64,000 bases of DNA from Planoprotostelium fungivorum. Its lineage: Eukaryota; Evosea; Variosea; Cavosteliida; Cavosteliaceae. The position numbers and the translations under genes are program-made. Shown here piece by piece: positions 48,079 through 59,149 of this stretch; position 1 is the first letter of the stretch, and each line of letters opens with the position of its first letter. The stretch lies in contig MDYQ01000120.1 in the NCBI GenBank assembly GCA_003024175.1, positions 1-64,000 on the forward strand. Direction: 5' to 3'. The notes below the pieces were generated by a model. The model saw only the letters and a program-made list of their open reading frames with translations. It made no database searches and was not told the DNA's origin.

Positions 48079-51022
48079 ATGACGATGATGCGGGCGAGAT
48101 GCGAGAACCTGGTCAGAACTGTCAGGCAAAGATATCTCAGTGTCACTTTCAAAGATGTCGCACAATTTGCTATTTTTGCAAACTCTGCTTTTCTCGGACT
48201 TGCGATGGCCGCTGTGCCTAAAGCTACTTCTTCGAACTCTTTAGAGAGCTTCGGCTTTCATGATGGCTCACCAAAAAGTATCAGACCGGTATCTCTACCA
48301 GGTGAGAGTGATGCGACATTACCAATGTGACCCAGATTAGACATCAAACCGCGGTCTAGAAAACGTCTCGAATCGAGGACAAAACTCTCGAACAGTAGTA
48401 AGGTGACGAGTGACATCGAATCGTCCAGCGTTGTGTGATGATCTGTAGGATATTTCGCATCTAACAGATCGTTCAAAATCGGCTCAGAGAGTGCCCACCA
48501 CTCTCATACCTGAGAAATACCACATGATCGAGAAATCAATATCTCCACCGTTTGGAGGTGAAGATGAAGGACTGGCATACAATGGTGAGTGATTCTTGAG
48601 GACAATGCGATCGCATCGCAATCCATACAATGTCCCACACTTCACTCGATCATTTGATGACGTCTTGATAGAGACGGAAAGGATGTGGGAGACCAAGATA
48701 TTTCCTAGTTCAAAACCCACGGGGAGAAGAGAAGTCGTATTATTAGACAACTGGTTGAACCAGCAGCTGCAAGAGAATGTGGAGAAGAATCCTGATCCTT
48801 TAGAATCCGTCAAAGAGGCTCAGAACTTGTACTCTGTCTGCTTTCACGAGATCATTCGACAAGTGTGGGTTAATTGTGCCGAGCGAGGCCAATTGATGGA
48901 GAAGATATGGAACCGTTACCTTCAACTATTCGAGCATATCCTGAAGATGCGAGAGCACGAGAGAGAGCAGTACAACAAAAGTGATAATCTACGGCATCGT
49001 TTGCCTGATTGACTCTGTCCAGAGATCCAAGAGCATCAGAACATGTATCAACAGCTATACAGAGACAAAGACGAACGATTCAACAAATACTATCTTCAGC
49101 TCGCTGCCGAGAAAGAGAAAGTAGGCATGACAAAGGACAAATACGAGAGGGCCATTCTGGTCCTACAAGAAGAGCACAAGAGGAGAGTGTGGAGAGAGCG
49201 CAAGCTGAAGACGTACATCAAGAAGATGCGACACCAGACCCAGAAGGGAGACGATGTCATCAAGAACGACGAGATCGATGAGTTCATGGTGGATAGTGAC
49301 GAGGAAGATCCACTGGACCCCACCGATGCTCTCTTTGCCAATCTGGAGACGGACAACTTCTCGGCGGGAAACATGATCATCATCAACAAGCTGGAGTTCA
49401 TCGACGCGAGATTGAAAGATATCAGTCGAGGTGAGTCGACAGGGATTCGAGCAACCTCTGAGATCTTCACAGCTTTCAGCAAGAGTTCAGACGCCAAACT
49501 GGGAGGCGATGGGGTTATGTCACAGCTGGAGAGCGTCATCACCACCATCACCGATACAGTGCGAAGAATGGGAACAGAACCACTCAACACCACGACAGAC
49601 ACAACACCTTCCACTGCCCTTGGAACAGGTGACATACAGACGAGTCGTAGAATAACATAGTTAAGGGAGAGGTGACCCGAGCGATCTACCCTTGAACAAG
49701 GAGACGACAGACAAGGGCATCCAGACGGCCGACCTGGAGGTCAAATTAATCATTCCCGGACCATTCTACCACCTCTTTGCCAAGCCTCTGAAGCCTCTCA
49801 TTCCAAAGGTTCCACCGAAGGAATGGATCTACCGATGCATCGACCTCATCTACTGCGAGAAGATGCTCGCAGACGAAGAGAGCATCGCGGCTGGTAAGCC
49901 ATGTACTCCCATGGCTGAGTTTGTCTACGAGCTGTTCATATCTCTCTACGGGCTGAGGAAGTCGGCCGAAGCCCACTTGACCGATCTCGTGGCAACTGTA
50001 TCCTCCAACATCGATCTCAACCTGAGGATCAAGATGTTCGCTCAGTTCTGTGGCTTCTCAGAAGGTGGACCTTAGAACCTCAACGAATGCTGATCTTGTG
50101 CAGGAGTGTACACGATCGAAGAGTTGAACCTGTATCTGTACGCACTTCACCTATGCTACGGAGAGTTCATGGGAGACGTTCGAGAGGAAGATGAAGCCCA
50201 CAGGCAGATCAGCTTCGACACGGCCGTGGCCATCATCAACAAGATCTTCACGGAAGAAGAATGGATGCAACAAGTGATCAAGAGGATCGAGCCGCTCCGT
50301 AAGGCAGACAGGTAACATATCATCCTATCTCTGTAGTAGAAATGTGACAGACTTCCAGTGTTGACCAAGATGAGTTCCTCGAGATCATCACGCTCGAAGC
50401 GAGAGCTAAGACGCAAGTGATGGAGCAGCAGCTCCTGAAGATGCTGGCTTCAAATTGGGAGGACTCTGCCTCGCTTGTCTACGACGAGTTTGTTGCCATC
50501 TTGAAGAAGATCTCACCTCACCGCAACTTCACCGACAGACAACGCATCTCGATGTATAGAGAGCTGGTTCAATGCAACTCGCAGTACACTATGACCAAAG
50601 GACATCTACTCACGTGGTTCCATCAGCATCAATTGCTCAGCTGGAAATCCCTCCCATCTTTCCACTTACCTCCAACTTATCGAGTGAGCTGACCGCACGT
50701 GTTCTCTCCTGACGATGAGACCAGAATGCGATCTGCTTCAACTTTTTATCATCGAGCTGGGAGATCAGAGAGCATCACATCAACGAGATGACAAAGAACC
50801 TTCAAGGCGGGCTGTTGGCTCCCAAGACGTATCAGAACCTGCAAGATTACTCCGCAGAGTTCCAAAAGGTGACGACAAACAACGAGGGAGTTTCTGACGA
50901 GCGTGAAGCACCTGACAAGGCGAGATTCACCTGATGAAGCCATGCACGCATACAGGCTCTTCATGGAGCAGCTGTACTGCGCGAAACAGAAGCAGAATCG
51001 GTTGGTTACCATTCACACATGA
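48079..51022 (+). CDS. Axonemal dynein light chain domain protein (AXDND1-like)
   Basis: The first half matches the axonemal dynein light chain domain family: LIPEKYHMIEKSISPPFGG, ETERMWETKIFPSSKPTGR and the core NLYSVCFHEIIRQVWVNCAE, followed by RGQLMEKIWNRYLQLFEHIL and a long coiled coil (48770-49280). This is nearer AXDND1, where the core is preceded by the LIPEE and FPSxKPSG blocks, than the short p28/DNALI1. The second half (49700-51020) has KEWIYRCIDLIYCEKMLADE and FVYELFISLYGLRKSAEAHL, and later helical, EF-hand-like segments (SVDQDEFLEI) that I cannot name. Joining the halves in frame needs an 11-base exon at 49660-49670; otherwise they are two genes. The ATG at 48079 and TGA at 51020-51022 bound it. 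Expected location: ciliary axoneme or base. Confidence 0.75.
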
Positions 51023-51230
51023 GACAGTGGTGGTGGATGTGTATGTGTACAGGAGTAATAGATGAGATCATCACCCTTTGGTCGTTCGATGTTATGTGAT
51101 GTTGCATGAAAAGAGATTGATGAGATGCAACATAAGGCACACGTGTAGAGAGCTCAACATGGATATTTTATAAAAGTTGCCCTGATTGGCAGAGTCGAAT
51201 GAGTGCGGCCTGCTATGAAGATTTTTCCTA

Positions 51231-51236
51231 TTTATT
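51231..51236 (-). terminator. AATAAA overlapping the RRM gene stop
   Basis: On the minus strand the terminal CAA TAA plus one base makes AATAAA, the same arrangement as in the carbonic anhydrase gene. Confidence 0.5.
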
Positions 51237-51725
51237 GCGAGCGGGGTGGGCGGTCAGTGAAGGGGCGGGACTCCTTCTCGTTGACACGGAGGATACGTCC
51301 GCCAAAGCTCTTGCCGTGGAACTCGGCAATAACCTTCTCAGCTTCCTCTTCTGAGCCAAGGTCGACGAAGGCAAATCCACGGGGTCTGTAATCAACATTA
51401 ATCATGTTTTTTTCTCGAGTTAATCACGATTGCTTTTTTTCATCCCTGTTTTTCAAGAGAAACAAGAAGGGTGTGTCTGAATATGAAAGAGGTATTGCAT
51501 CAATAGAAAGACTAACCTTCCGGTCTCTCTGTCGAGGGGAATCTTAACGGCCTGGACGGGGACGAACTCGTTGATGGCAGACTTCAGCTCGTTCTCTGAG
51601 ACGTTCCAGGGGAGGTTTCCAACATACAGAGACTTGGAGGCAAAAGAGCGAGACAGAGGGGCTCTGGCAAGGGGGGCTGAGGCCTGAGCGGCGAAGCGGA
51701 GGGAAGAAGAAGCACGAGACAGCAT
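51232..51725 (-). CDS. Mitochondrial single-RRM RNA-binding protein
   Basis: The product is about 120 residues from two exons. MLSRASSSLRFAAQASAPLA and the following RAPLSRSFASK are rich in Arg, Ser and Ala with no acidic residues, a typical mitochondrial presequence. One RRM follows with RNP2 SLYVGNLPWNVSE and, after the intron, RNP1 RGFAFVDLGSEEEAEKVIAE. The protein ends PRSQ at a TAA overlapping an AATAAA (plus TTTATT at 51231-51236). The intron (about 51387-51517) is long for this window. Such proteins act in organelle RNA processing or stability; a cytosolic glycine-rich type is the alternative. Confidence 0.85.
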
Positions 51726-51845
51726 TGTGTTGAGGATGTGTGCTGTTTGTGAATGAAAAAATGAATGGTTCCAGAAGACGTCGAACAGGGAAAATCGCGA
51801 GAACTGTCCATCTACAACACATTCGTATTCTTTTTATTTCTCTTT

Positions 51846-52919
51846 TCATTCCCACGAATCCCAGTCTTCCTCATTCTCTTTCACGTCCCTCTTCTCTTCT
51901 CCTTCCGTCTTCTCTTTGGGAGGCTCTGATTCTTCCTCTACGTCCAACTTACTAAAGTATTCTTCTACTTCTTTCGTCTCTTCTACTTCTTTTGTCTCTT
52001 CTGGCACTTCAACCAAGTGCTCTGGCTCCGTCGAGACGATCGTCACTTCTTCTTTCGGTTTCGGGAGCTCAAGTGTGTGGTCATCTTTGGAGATGAGTGA
52101 TGATGTACACTCGCTCTCTCACCCTTTGGATCATCGTCCCACGCAAGTTCTTCTTCATTGTCCACGCTGTTGGCAGCTGCCACTGATGTCGATGTGAGTC
52201 GAGGAATTTTTGTTTCACGACTCACTCGCCACGATCTCCTTTCTTCTGCTCTCCTCCTCGTTCAACTTGTGGAGTTTGTAGAAGTATCTCTCCCAAAAGT
52301 TGGCATAGCCGACACTGGAGGGGACTACTATGTGATCAGACGATGGTGATTCATTCACATGACCCACCCAATTTGTGATGAGCGTCTCTGACTTTCTCAG
52401 AAGAGGCCAGTAATTTCGAAATCTCTTCTGTCTTATCGTTCGCGCTGAAGTTAGTTGTCCACTGGGCAAAATCATCTGCATCGATTGGATCTGTGGAATA
52501 AGTGGACATGTCTCCCTGAAGTAGAGCAATTTTCGCCTCTAATGGAGTGACGCTGAGGGAATCAGATTGACGAGATGCAATGATACTGCTTACGCGAGAG
52601 GATCTTGTGTCTTTCGCACTGGCTCTTCAGTTGAGCCGAAGACATCTTTGAATTTCGGTAACTATTAGTGAGCTGAGCGTACAGTAACACCAGGCTGATG
52701 CTACTCACTTCTTGACCAAGTGCTTGTTTCTTCAGAACATCTGTCGTATCATCTTTGATGGTCTTTCCGAACTCCTGCAAATCCTCCTTGTATATCTGTA
52801 TGATGTTTTCTGATTGTTTTTTGATGGTGTCCACAATTCCTCCCCAACTCCAAAAGCTGCTTGACCTGGATATGCTCAATCTTACATTGCAATTGGGGGC
52901 GTGCTCACTGTTCGGCCAT
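51846..52919 (-). CDS. BSD-domain protein (BSDC1/SYAP1-like)
   Basis: The BSD domain signature is SSVGYANFWERYFYKLHKLN (about 52255-52320), with the conserved FW pair and YFYKLH. The N-terminus, MAEQSSSFWSWGG joined to IVDTIKKQSENIIQIYKEDL, has the amphipathic helix typical of BSDC1 and SYAP1. The C-terminus is acidic with repeats of EETKEVE and ends EEDWDSWE, like the WE-ending tail of BSDC1. Five exons join in phase; the first has only 11 coding bases before a GTGAG donor. The start codon at 52919 is divergent from, and 86 bases away from, the SH2 exchange factor gene. SYAP1 relatives act in TORC2/Akt signalling; the role of BSDC1 is unknown. Confidence 0.82.
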
Positions 52920-53005
52920 GATGCGTCTGACGCGGAAATGATTTTTGTTTTCCACATCACAACCGATTTCAGACGGGCCGTCACAACAAGGGCTGCAGAT
53001 TAGAG

Positions 53006-55648
53006 ATGCCTGAGATAGAACGAATAACCCAGCTCTTGGAGCAGAGTATCAATAACAACAAGTTGGTCCTCGCTATCTTTTTACAAGATAATGTTTCTAA
53101 TCGTGACGTGATGGAGTTCATCTTCACACAACAGAAGACCGGAAGCAATCTCAAGTCGGTTCAGAGGCTGTATCTAGCTTGCAAGGCTGAATTGCAGAAC
53201 ACCATTTCCTACCGCATCTGGCAACGGTCCATCGAGAAGCTCGACACATGCCTCGATGAATATCTCAAGACCTTGCAAGACCTTCAGAGCCGAGGCCAGC
53301 TCGATCGAACTCTAGGGAACACTTTACTCAGAAGAAAGCTGGAACAACTCAACTCGGCCGTAGCCCTCGAAGCTGTCTCCATCGACCACAAGATGAGTTA
53401 TCTCTTGAAGGAACAGGAGCTGGAGAAATTGTGCCTGCAGCGCACCACATCTCAGAACACACCACCGACACCACGAAAATCAGAAGAATTGAAGACTCTC
53501 ATCGACGACAGTGACGCGCGACTGATGTGGGAGAATAGCGTCGGCAACCAGGTGAGTACCTTCATCACCTCCACAAGACCGTTCGTGACGTCTGATTGCA
53601 GATGGTGGCCGATTGGTCCGCCTTCATCAAAGCCTTATCTGAGGACATCGGTGTGATTACTCCCGATCAACAGAAGGTCCTCAGGCGAATTCTCGATAAC
53701 TCCAACACCGGCGTTGTCAGTGCTTACAAGTTTGGAGAATTCCTCAAGGGGTTCGGTCCACTCAATCAGTGCATACAAAACGTGAGTCTGACAATGAGAA
53801 TGCAGCTCATCATCCCGCAGCTGTCACACCTCTTGATTCAACCATGGTTCCACGGCTTCTTGTCTGGGGAGGAAACAAAGAGATTCTTAGAATCACAGCC
53901 TGCAGGGACATTTCTCGTACGATTCAGCTCCTCCAAACCGGGGAGTTTTGCTCTGGGTCTGGCGCAGAGGGGTGGAAAAGTCAATCACGTGATGATCAGG
54001 AGCACACCCGAGGGATTCGTCATGTTGGAATCTGGACAAGAAACTTTATTTGCCAGTCTGGACGACATCGTGGCGTATTACGCACCAGTGCTCACCAGTC
54101 CGTTCTCATCTGAGATCTTGGGAGCTTCGTGAGTGTAAATGATCTGATCATCACTGAAGATACCAGATGGTTCTTTGGAGAGATGGATGCCAACGAGGCT
54201 GATAATCTGTTGAGAGGACAACCTTCTGGTACTTACGTCATCCGGTTCAGCAGCCAGAAGGGGTACTTAGCCGGCTCGTACGTCGACCCGGAGGGGCAAG
54301 TGGCCAAGTGTCTCATCTGCACGTCACCTCAATATTACCTGATGGACGACAAGAGCAAAGCCTTCCGCTTCGATACGATGGGAGAGCTGATGAAGCACTG
54401 GAGTAGTATGTTCCAGAAGCCCTACAAGAAGACACGTAACGAAGTGAACAATCGAGTCAGACACAGGATCGCCACCGAGATCTTTGAAACGGTGATTTAT
54501 TCGATTTACATTCGTTCTAACGTTAACCAGGAGAAGACGTACGCCAAGATTCTCAAGGCCGTCGCGACAAAATTTTTGAAACCCCTTCAGACCACCAACG
54601 CATCGCTCACTACACCGGAGGAATTAGACAAGATCTTCTCAAATATCGAATTGCTGAATGACCTTCACGCCAGCATCGTAGAGGAGCTGACGGTGGTCTT
54701 CGATAATTGGAATGAGGACTCCATGTTGGGAAAGATTTTTGTACAGCACGAGAGCGACTTCCATCGGTACCAGAGTTACATCAACAATTACGATACCGCT
54801 ATCAAGTCCTTCAGTCAGGCCAGCCCCGATCTCAAAAACTTTGTAGATTCTGTATTATATGTGAGCGTCTCCGTGCATCCTCCACGGCTGATATACGATG
54901 ATAGGCACCTGATTCGGACCACAAGGAGATCTCATTTTACCTCATCCAACCTGTACAGAGGATCCCGCGGTACATTTTACTCCTGACAGATCTGCTGAAA
55001 TACACCCCCGCATCACACGACGATTATGAATTCATAGAGGCGGCCCTCAACTCGGTCAAGCGAGTCACAGACATTATCAACGAGGGAAAGAGGATCTCAG
55101 ACAACAACCTCAAGATAGGAGAGATGAACCAGAACATATCTGGCACGCTGGTAAACGATGATCACTGTAGAACGAAACACCTGACGTACTTATAGAACCT
55201 GAAGTCACTGTTGGAGAGGAGAAAATACTTTTTCGAGGGTGATCTGATGGATCGAATGAAGAAGAAAGAGAGGAGGGTGTATCTTCTCAACGGCCTGCTC
55301 GTCATCACCCAGAAGAAGAAGGATGGGAAATACGAATACCTCAGCCACTTCAACCTGAGCCGACAGACACCCATCGTGGACGTACCCGACATGAAGAACG
55401 ACGAGAATACCTTCAAGATCATCAGCGCTTCTGCACCCGACGAGCCCTTGGCTTGGTTTCAATCACGATCCATTGCGGACAAGGAGAACTGGATTCAAGC
55501 TTACCAGGACATGATGAATTATGAAGACAAGTTGCAGAGGTCGTTGTTGAGGAAAGGCGAAACGGGACACAGAGACTCCATCGATCTGGGATCATCGATG
55601 AAAAGTTCGCCACTTTCGACCAGGAAAGGGACAAGTTTCCGAAAATAA
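53006..55648 (+). CDS. CBL-like SH2 module, second SH2, DH-PH Rho exchange factor
   Basis: A cytosolic signalling protein that likely couples phosphotyrosine to Rho/Rac activation. Residues 1-180 are helical (RLYLACKAELQNTISYRIWQ). Next, WSAFIKALSEDIGVITPDQQ and VVSAYKFGEFLKGFGPLNQ look like the EF-hand part, and PWFHGFLSGEETKRFLESQP with AGTFLVRFSSSKPGSFALGL is the SH2 part (FLVRFSSS holds the phosphotyrosine-binding Arg), as in the CBL tyrosine-kinase-binding module. A second SH2-like domain follows: WFFGEMDANEADNLLRGQPS, GTYVIRFSSQKGYLAG. The DH domain has IATEIFETEKTYAKIL and LIQPVQRIPRYILLLTDLL (about 54945-55000). The PH domain has RRVYLLNGLLVITQKKK and ENWIQAYQDMM (about 55270-55520). 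A Ser/Lys-rich tail ends at the TAA at 55646-55648. Both SH2 domains keep the FLVR-type Arg. It recalls animal VAV in reverse order; homology to VAV is not implied. Confidence 0.83.
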
Positions 55649-55823
55649 AGCCTGAGTAGAGACCAGAGACGCCCTGAAAGTTCAGAAAATCATTCAACCC
55701 GCGTGGAGATCGGGTCCGAGGCTGATTGTAGAGACTCGGAGACGAATTACGTTACGTACGGATTTCCGAATCGTCAAGCGTCACACAAATCGCCAACAGA
55801 TTGACACCGCACATATTACAATC

Positions 55824-56716
55824 ATGAGTCACCAGTCTTTACCTAGTAGTTGGAATAATATGGCAGCTAACTACGAGAAGACTGCCGCCGGGGCCACGCT
55901 GCATGTGGCTAGAATCATGTCGGGTCAGGTGATGTGTATTATATATTGGTTTCTCTGACATCATGATGAAGATCCCAGACGGAGCCAAGATCTTGGATAA
56001 TGGCTGCGGTACAGGGTTGTTCATCGAATCGATGGAGGGAAGAGGTGTAGATATCACGGCGACAGACTTCAGTCAGGGGATGATCGACATCATCAGGGGA
56101 AAGATGGAACAGAGACATTGGTCGAATGTCAAATGCCAAATCGAAGATGCTCAGGTATCTACAAATTCATCATCTTCAGCGTCTCACCACGTTCCAGTCG
56201 TTGAGCTTTTCAGACGAACATTTCAGCCATGTCATCTTAAACATGGTCATACAGATGATACCTGATCCAGTGAAGGCCGTATCAGAAGCGCACAGAGTAT
56301 TACAGCCCGGTGGTGTCGCCATGATCGGCAACTGGAAATTCAGCGGCATGGCACGACTACTCGGACAGGTGTGATGTTGTCTCTCTACCTTCTCATCCTT
56401 TCAGATGTACTCCGAAGCGGGAGCTGGAGACAACAAGTTCAGCAAATTCGGTTGGTCACAGGAGAAATCAGAAGAAGTGGCCGGACAGGGAGGTTTCCAA
56501 CAGATCAAGACGGAGTCATTAGAGTTCGATGTTCCTCTCGACGGTTACGATGATGCGGTCATTCAACACGTGGCTAAGAACTTCGCCAACCCGGCGAGTT
56601 TAGACGCTGATACGATGAGCCGATTCACACAGAGTGTCGTCGATACATTGACACACATGAGAGACACGAAGATCCCCCTCCCCTTTCACGCCTATCTCCT
56701 CCACTGCACAAAGTGA
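55824..56716 (+). CDS. SAM-dependent methyltransferase (class I)
   Basis: Four exons join to a product of about 240 residues. Motif I is AKILDNGCGTGLFIESMEG; the acidic end of strand 2 is VDITATDFSQGMIDIIRG; and the post-I region LSFSDEHFSHVILNMVIQMI precedes HRVLQPGGVAMIGNW, typical of ubiE/arsenite-type small-molecule methyltransferases. MSHQSLPSSWNNMAANYEKT starts at 55824, and the internal intron near 55930 is short. The stop at 56714-56716 is followed by AATAAA at 56731-56736. Substrate unknown. The next gene converges on it with a gap of about 50 bases. Confidence 0.82.
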
Positions 56717-56730
56717 CCCATTCAAAGAAG

Positions 56731-56736
56731 AATAAA
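56731..56736 (+). terminator. Poly(A) signal of methyltransferase gene
   Basis: AATAAA lies 15 bases after the methyltransferase stop, inside the gap of about 50 bases before the converging PDI gene. Confidence 0.55.
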
Positions 56737-56769
56737 CATTCATGCGAGGATTTATTCATATGACAACTA

Positions 56770-58424
56770 TCACTTGTCTTTCTTTCCCTCCACAACTTCT
56801 TCGCTTTCCTTCTCAGGCTGTAAAGATTGCGGTTCTCTTCTGGAGGGTACGGTCTCATCATCATCGATAAAGTAGTAGATACCAAAGATGAAGGCACACA
56901 GAAGAGCCACAAGGCCACCCACAACGAACCACAGATTACGTCTGAGGAAACCAGACAAGCCTGAAGTGGGTCACGTGATCATCATCTGCAACGAGCGGAT
57001 CACCTCCGATACCCCTGGAGGATAAGTTTCCCGCCGAGAAATCTCCGAGAAATTTCTTCATGTCTCCTTCGGTGAAGCTGCCGCCTTCGTAAGGATAGAC
57101 CAGCTGTCGACGTCAGCTGGTTCGTTGTAGATCGATTTACCTCGTGCTTGAGAGTGAGAATGAGGACGGAAGGATATTGGGTGACACCCAACTCTTCCAA
57201 GAATCTCATGTGTCCCTTCTTCGTGACGTCCATCACACACATGACGAAACGTCTTCCCTCTTCTCGGTCTTCGATGGCGGCAGACTTTAACGATTTTCTC
57301 AGTCTAAAAGGATGTGAGAAAGAATGATGATGATGGATCGATGATGATGATGATGTGCTCACTGCTTCGATTCTTCGTCTCTTCCAAGGAAGCCGATGAC
57401 TGTCGTCAAAGTTCAATCAAACGAAGGCGAAAGCGAAATCTCACCGAGAGGTCTACCACTGTCCAATAGAACGGGGTAATTGTCCATCTCCAACCATGAA
57501 AAGATGTTCAACCTACATCGTGTCACCACCTCAGGCTGATGGTGTCCCTCACTTGTTCTCATCGACCCACTGGTTGAGGTCTCCGCTCTGATAGACGTAA
57601 GGTCTATCACCATTGACGTCGTTGAAGGCAGCGATGTCTCCGCTCTTGAGTCCGTATTTTTCTCCAAGAGAAGCTGCATCATCACATCAGATGAAGTCGA
57701 ATGAGACGAGATCACCAGAAAGAGATTGGGGAAGAGAGAGGAAGGGGACCTCCAAGTGATTCTCGGCCACGCTCTTGAATGCCTCCGTTGCCTCTCCCAC
57801 GATCTAATCATGGTCACCATCATCGTGAAGGAGAAGCATCTCACAGCCATGACAACTCCCTTCATCCTCAACTCGTCTACACGGAAGAGAGCTTCGTTCT
57901 CTGTCAACGTCTGGACAGATGGACTGGATATTCTCTTGCAGTGATTCACTAATGCCTCCTGCAGTCTGGGTCCTTTGTATTCTTTCACAGCCTTCCCTTC
58001 TTTATACCTTGACTCCGTCACCATCTGATCGACGGATGAGCTCACCATCTAATGGTTGGATATCCATTGATCCCATCACACACACCACTCTGAATACCTT
58101 CAGACACAACGTAAAGAGGGAATATCATACCTCAGAGGTGCAGTCTACCTTACCCAACTTGACATCGATGGACTCCTTGTCTAACTCTTTAGCTGTGGCC
58201 TCCCAAACGGGTGCCAGCTTCTTGCAGTGTCCACACCAAGGAGCGTAGCTGTTGTCTTCAGACAAAATGCACGAGAGCTGTCCTCACAAGTCGATCAGCC
58301 AGATACCATTGTTGACATTCTCCTCAAAGTTGGTTTGAGTGAGGGTGATGACCTCTTGGCTCACAGCGGCCCCGAGTAAAAGAAAGAAAAGGAGAAGACG
58401 AGAGGTTTTATTGTCTGACACCAT
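56770..58424 (-). CDS. ER membrane thioredoxin/PDI family protein (TMX-like)
   Basis: It forms or breaks disulfides in the ER lumen. A signal peptide ([16 protein letters not shown]) leads into a thioredoxin domain with the active site [14 protein letters not shown] (about 58195-58250) and the downstream cis-Pro block GINGYPTI. Further thioredoxin-like segments follow, then one membrane helix [20 protein letters not shown] (about 56880-56940) and a charged tail ending GKKDK, a KKXX-type retrieval signal that keeps membrane proteins in the ER. This order (signal, active thioredoxin, inactive thioredoxin-like domains, helix, KKXX) is that of TMX3. About eight short introns interrupt it; the middle exons (57000-58050) are only partly resolved. 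The start is the ATG at 58424, which directly precedes the signal peptide. Confidence 0.82.
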
Positions 58425-59149
58425 TGATCCTGACAATGAGTCATTAATGTGGGCGATAAACATTACTGCGCGTAGCGAAAGGTCTTCGTTCGTGCGCACG
58501 GTTTATGTGTCCATGAGAATGTAGGGAGTTGGTATCGAATTTACTCGTATGTCTCACGACTAAGTCCTTCTTTTACTCCCAAAGGGCACGATGAAGAGAA
58601 GGGATACACATGGGAGACTCTTACCGTACAACGTGAATCCTGAAACGATGTCAGTCCTATGGACGATAGATCGTCAAATGATATAGAGATGTGCTGTCAG
58701 AAATATTGTCTAAATGTTATGCATCAGGAGTCAGACTCTTCCTATCATATAAATGTACATCATAATGGACTGGTATTGGAAGAGAGGAGCTTCATCTTAC
58801 CTGTAGATTTATGAGTAAATGATATCGCTGAGACGACTGACAACGAGTTCACAGGGCAAAGTGGTGGAAGAGAACCTTCCACCACCCGCCGAAGACATTG
58901 CTAAAAAGTCTTTCTTTCATCTTGCGTCATACAAGAAGGACGTTGATCACAAACATCAGGTCCTTATGCGAACGCAATGATAGAAGGAGAATGAGAGCTG
59001 GTGCTTACCTGGTGGTTTGCTTTGGTTTGAAGAAAGTGAAGAACGAAACCTGAACGTAAGATATCATAGTCTCAAAATATTGTGCCGTCAAGTTGAGAAC
59101 GATCATTGGAAAGGCATCAGCTGGCATTCTCGATATATAAACAGCTCTC
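58425..59149. other. Long divergent intergenic region
   Basis: It separates the divergent PDI and RPA12 genes. It is unusually long (725 bases) for this window, which suggests a hidden small gene. The best candidate piece is the short exon-like frame at 58858-58980 listed separately. Confidence 0.4.
58858..58980 (+). CDS. Possible terminal exon of a small protein
   Basis: After a CAG acceptor at 58855-58857 a frame of 40 codons reads GKVVEENLPPPAEDIAKKSF and then FHLASYKKDVDHKHQVLMRT before a TGA at 58978-58980. Composition is normal for a small soluble or mitochondrial inner-membrane-associated protein. I found no convincing first exon in phase: an ATG at 58765 has a GTAGA donor but the wrong phase. 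It may be chance. Confidence 0.25.
   Translation, partial: KVVEENLPPPAEDIAKKSFFHLASYKKDVDHKHQVLMRTQ

Noticed and set aside
49096-49635. 179-codon minus-strand open frame
   Set aside because: It is antisense to the coiled coil of the AXDND1-like gene; no motif supports it.
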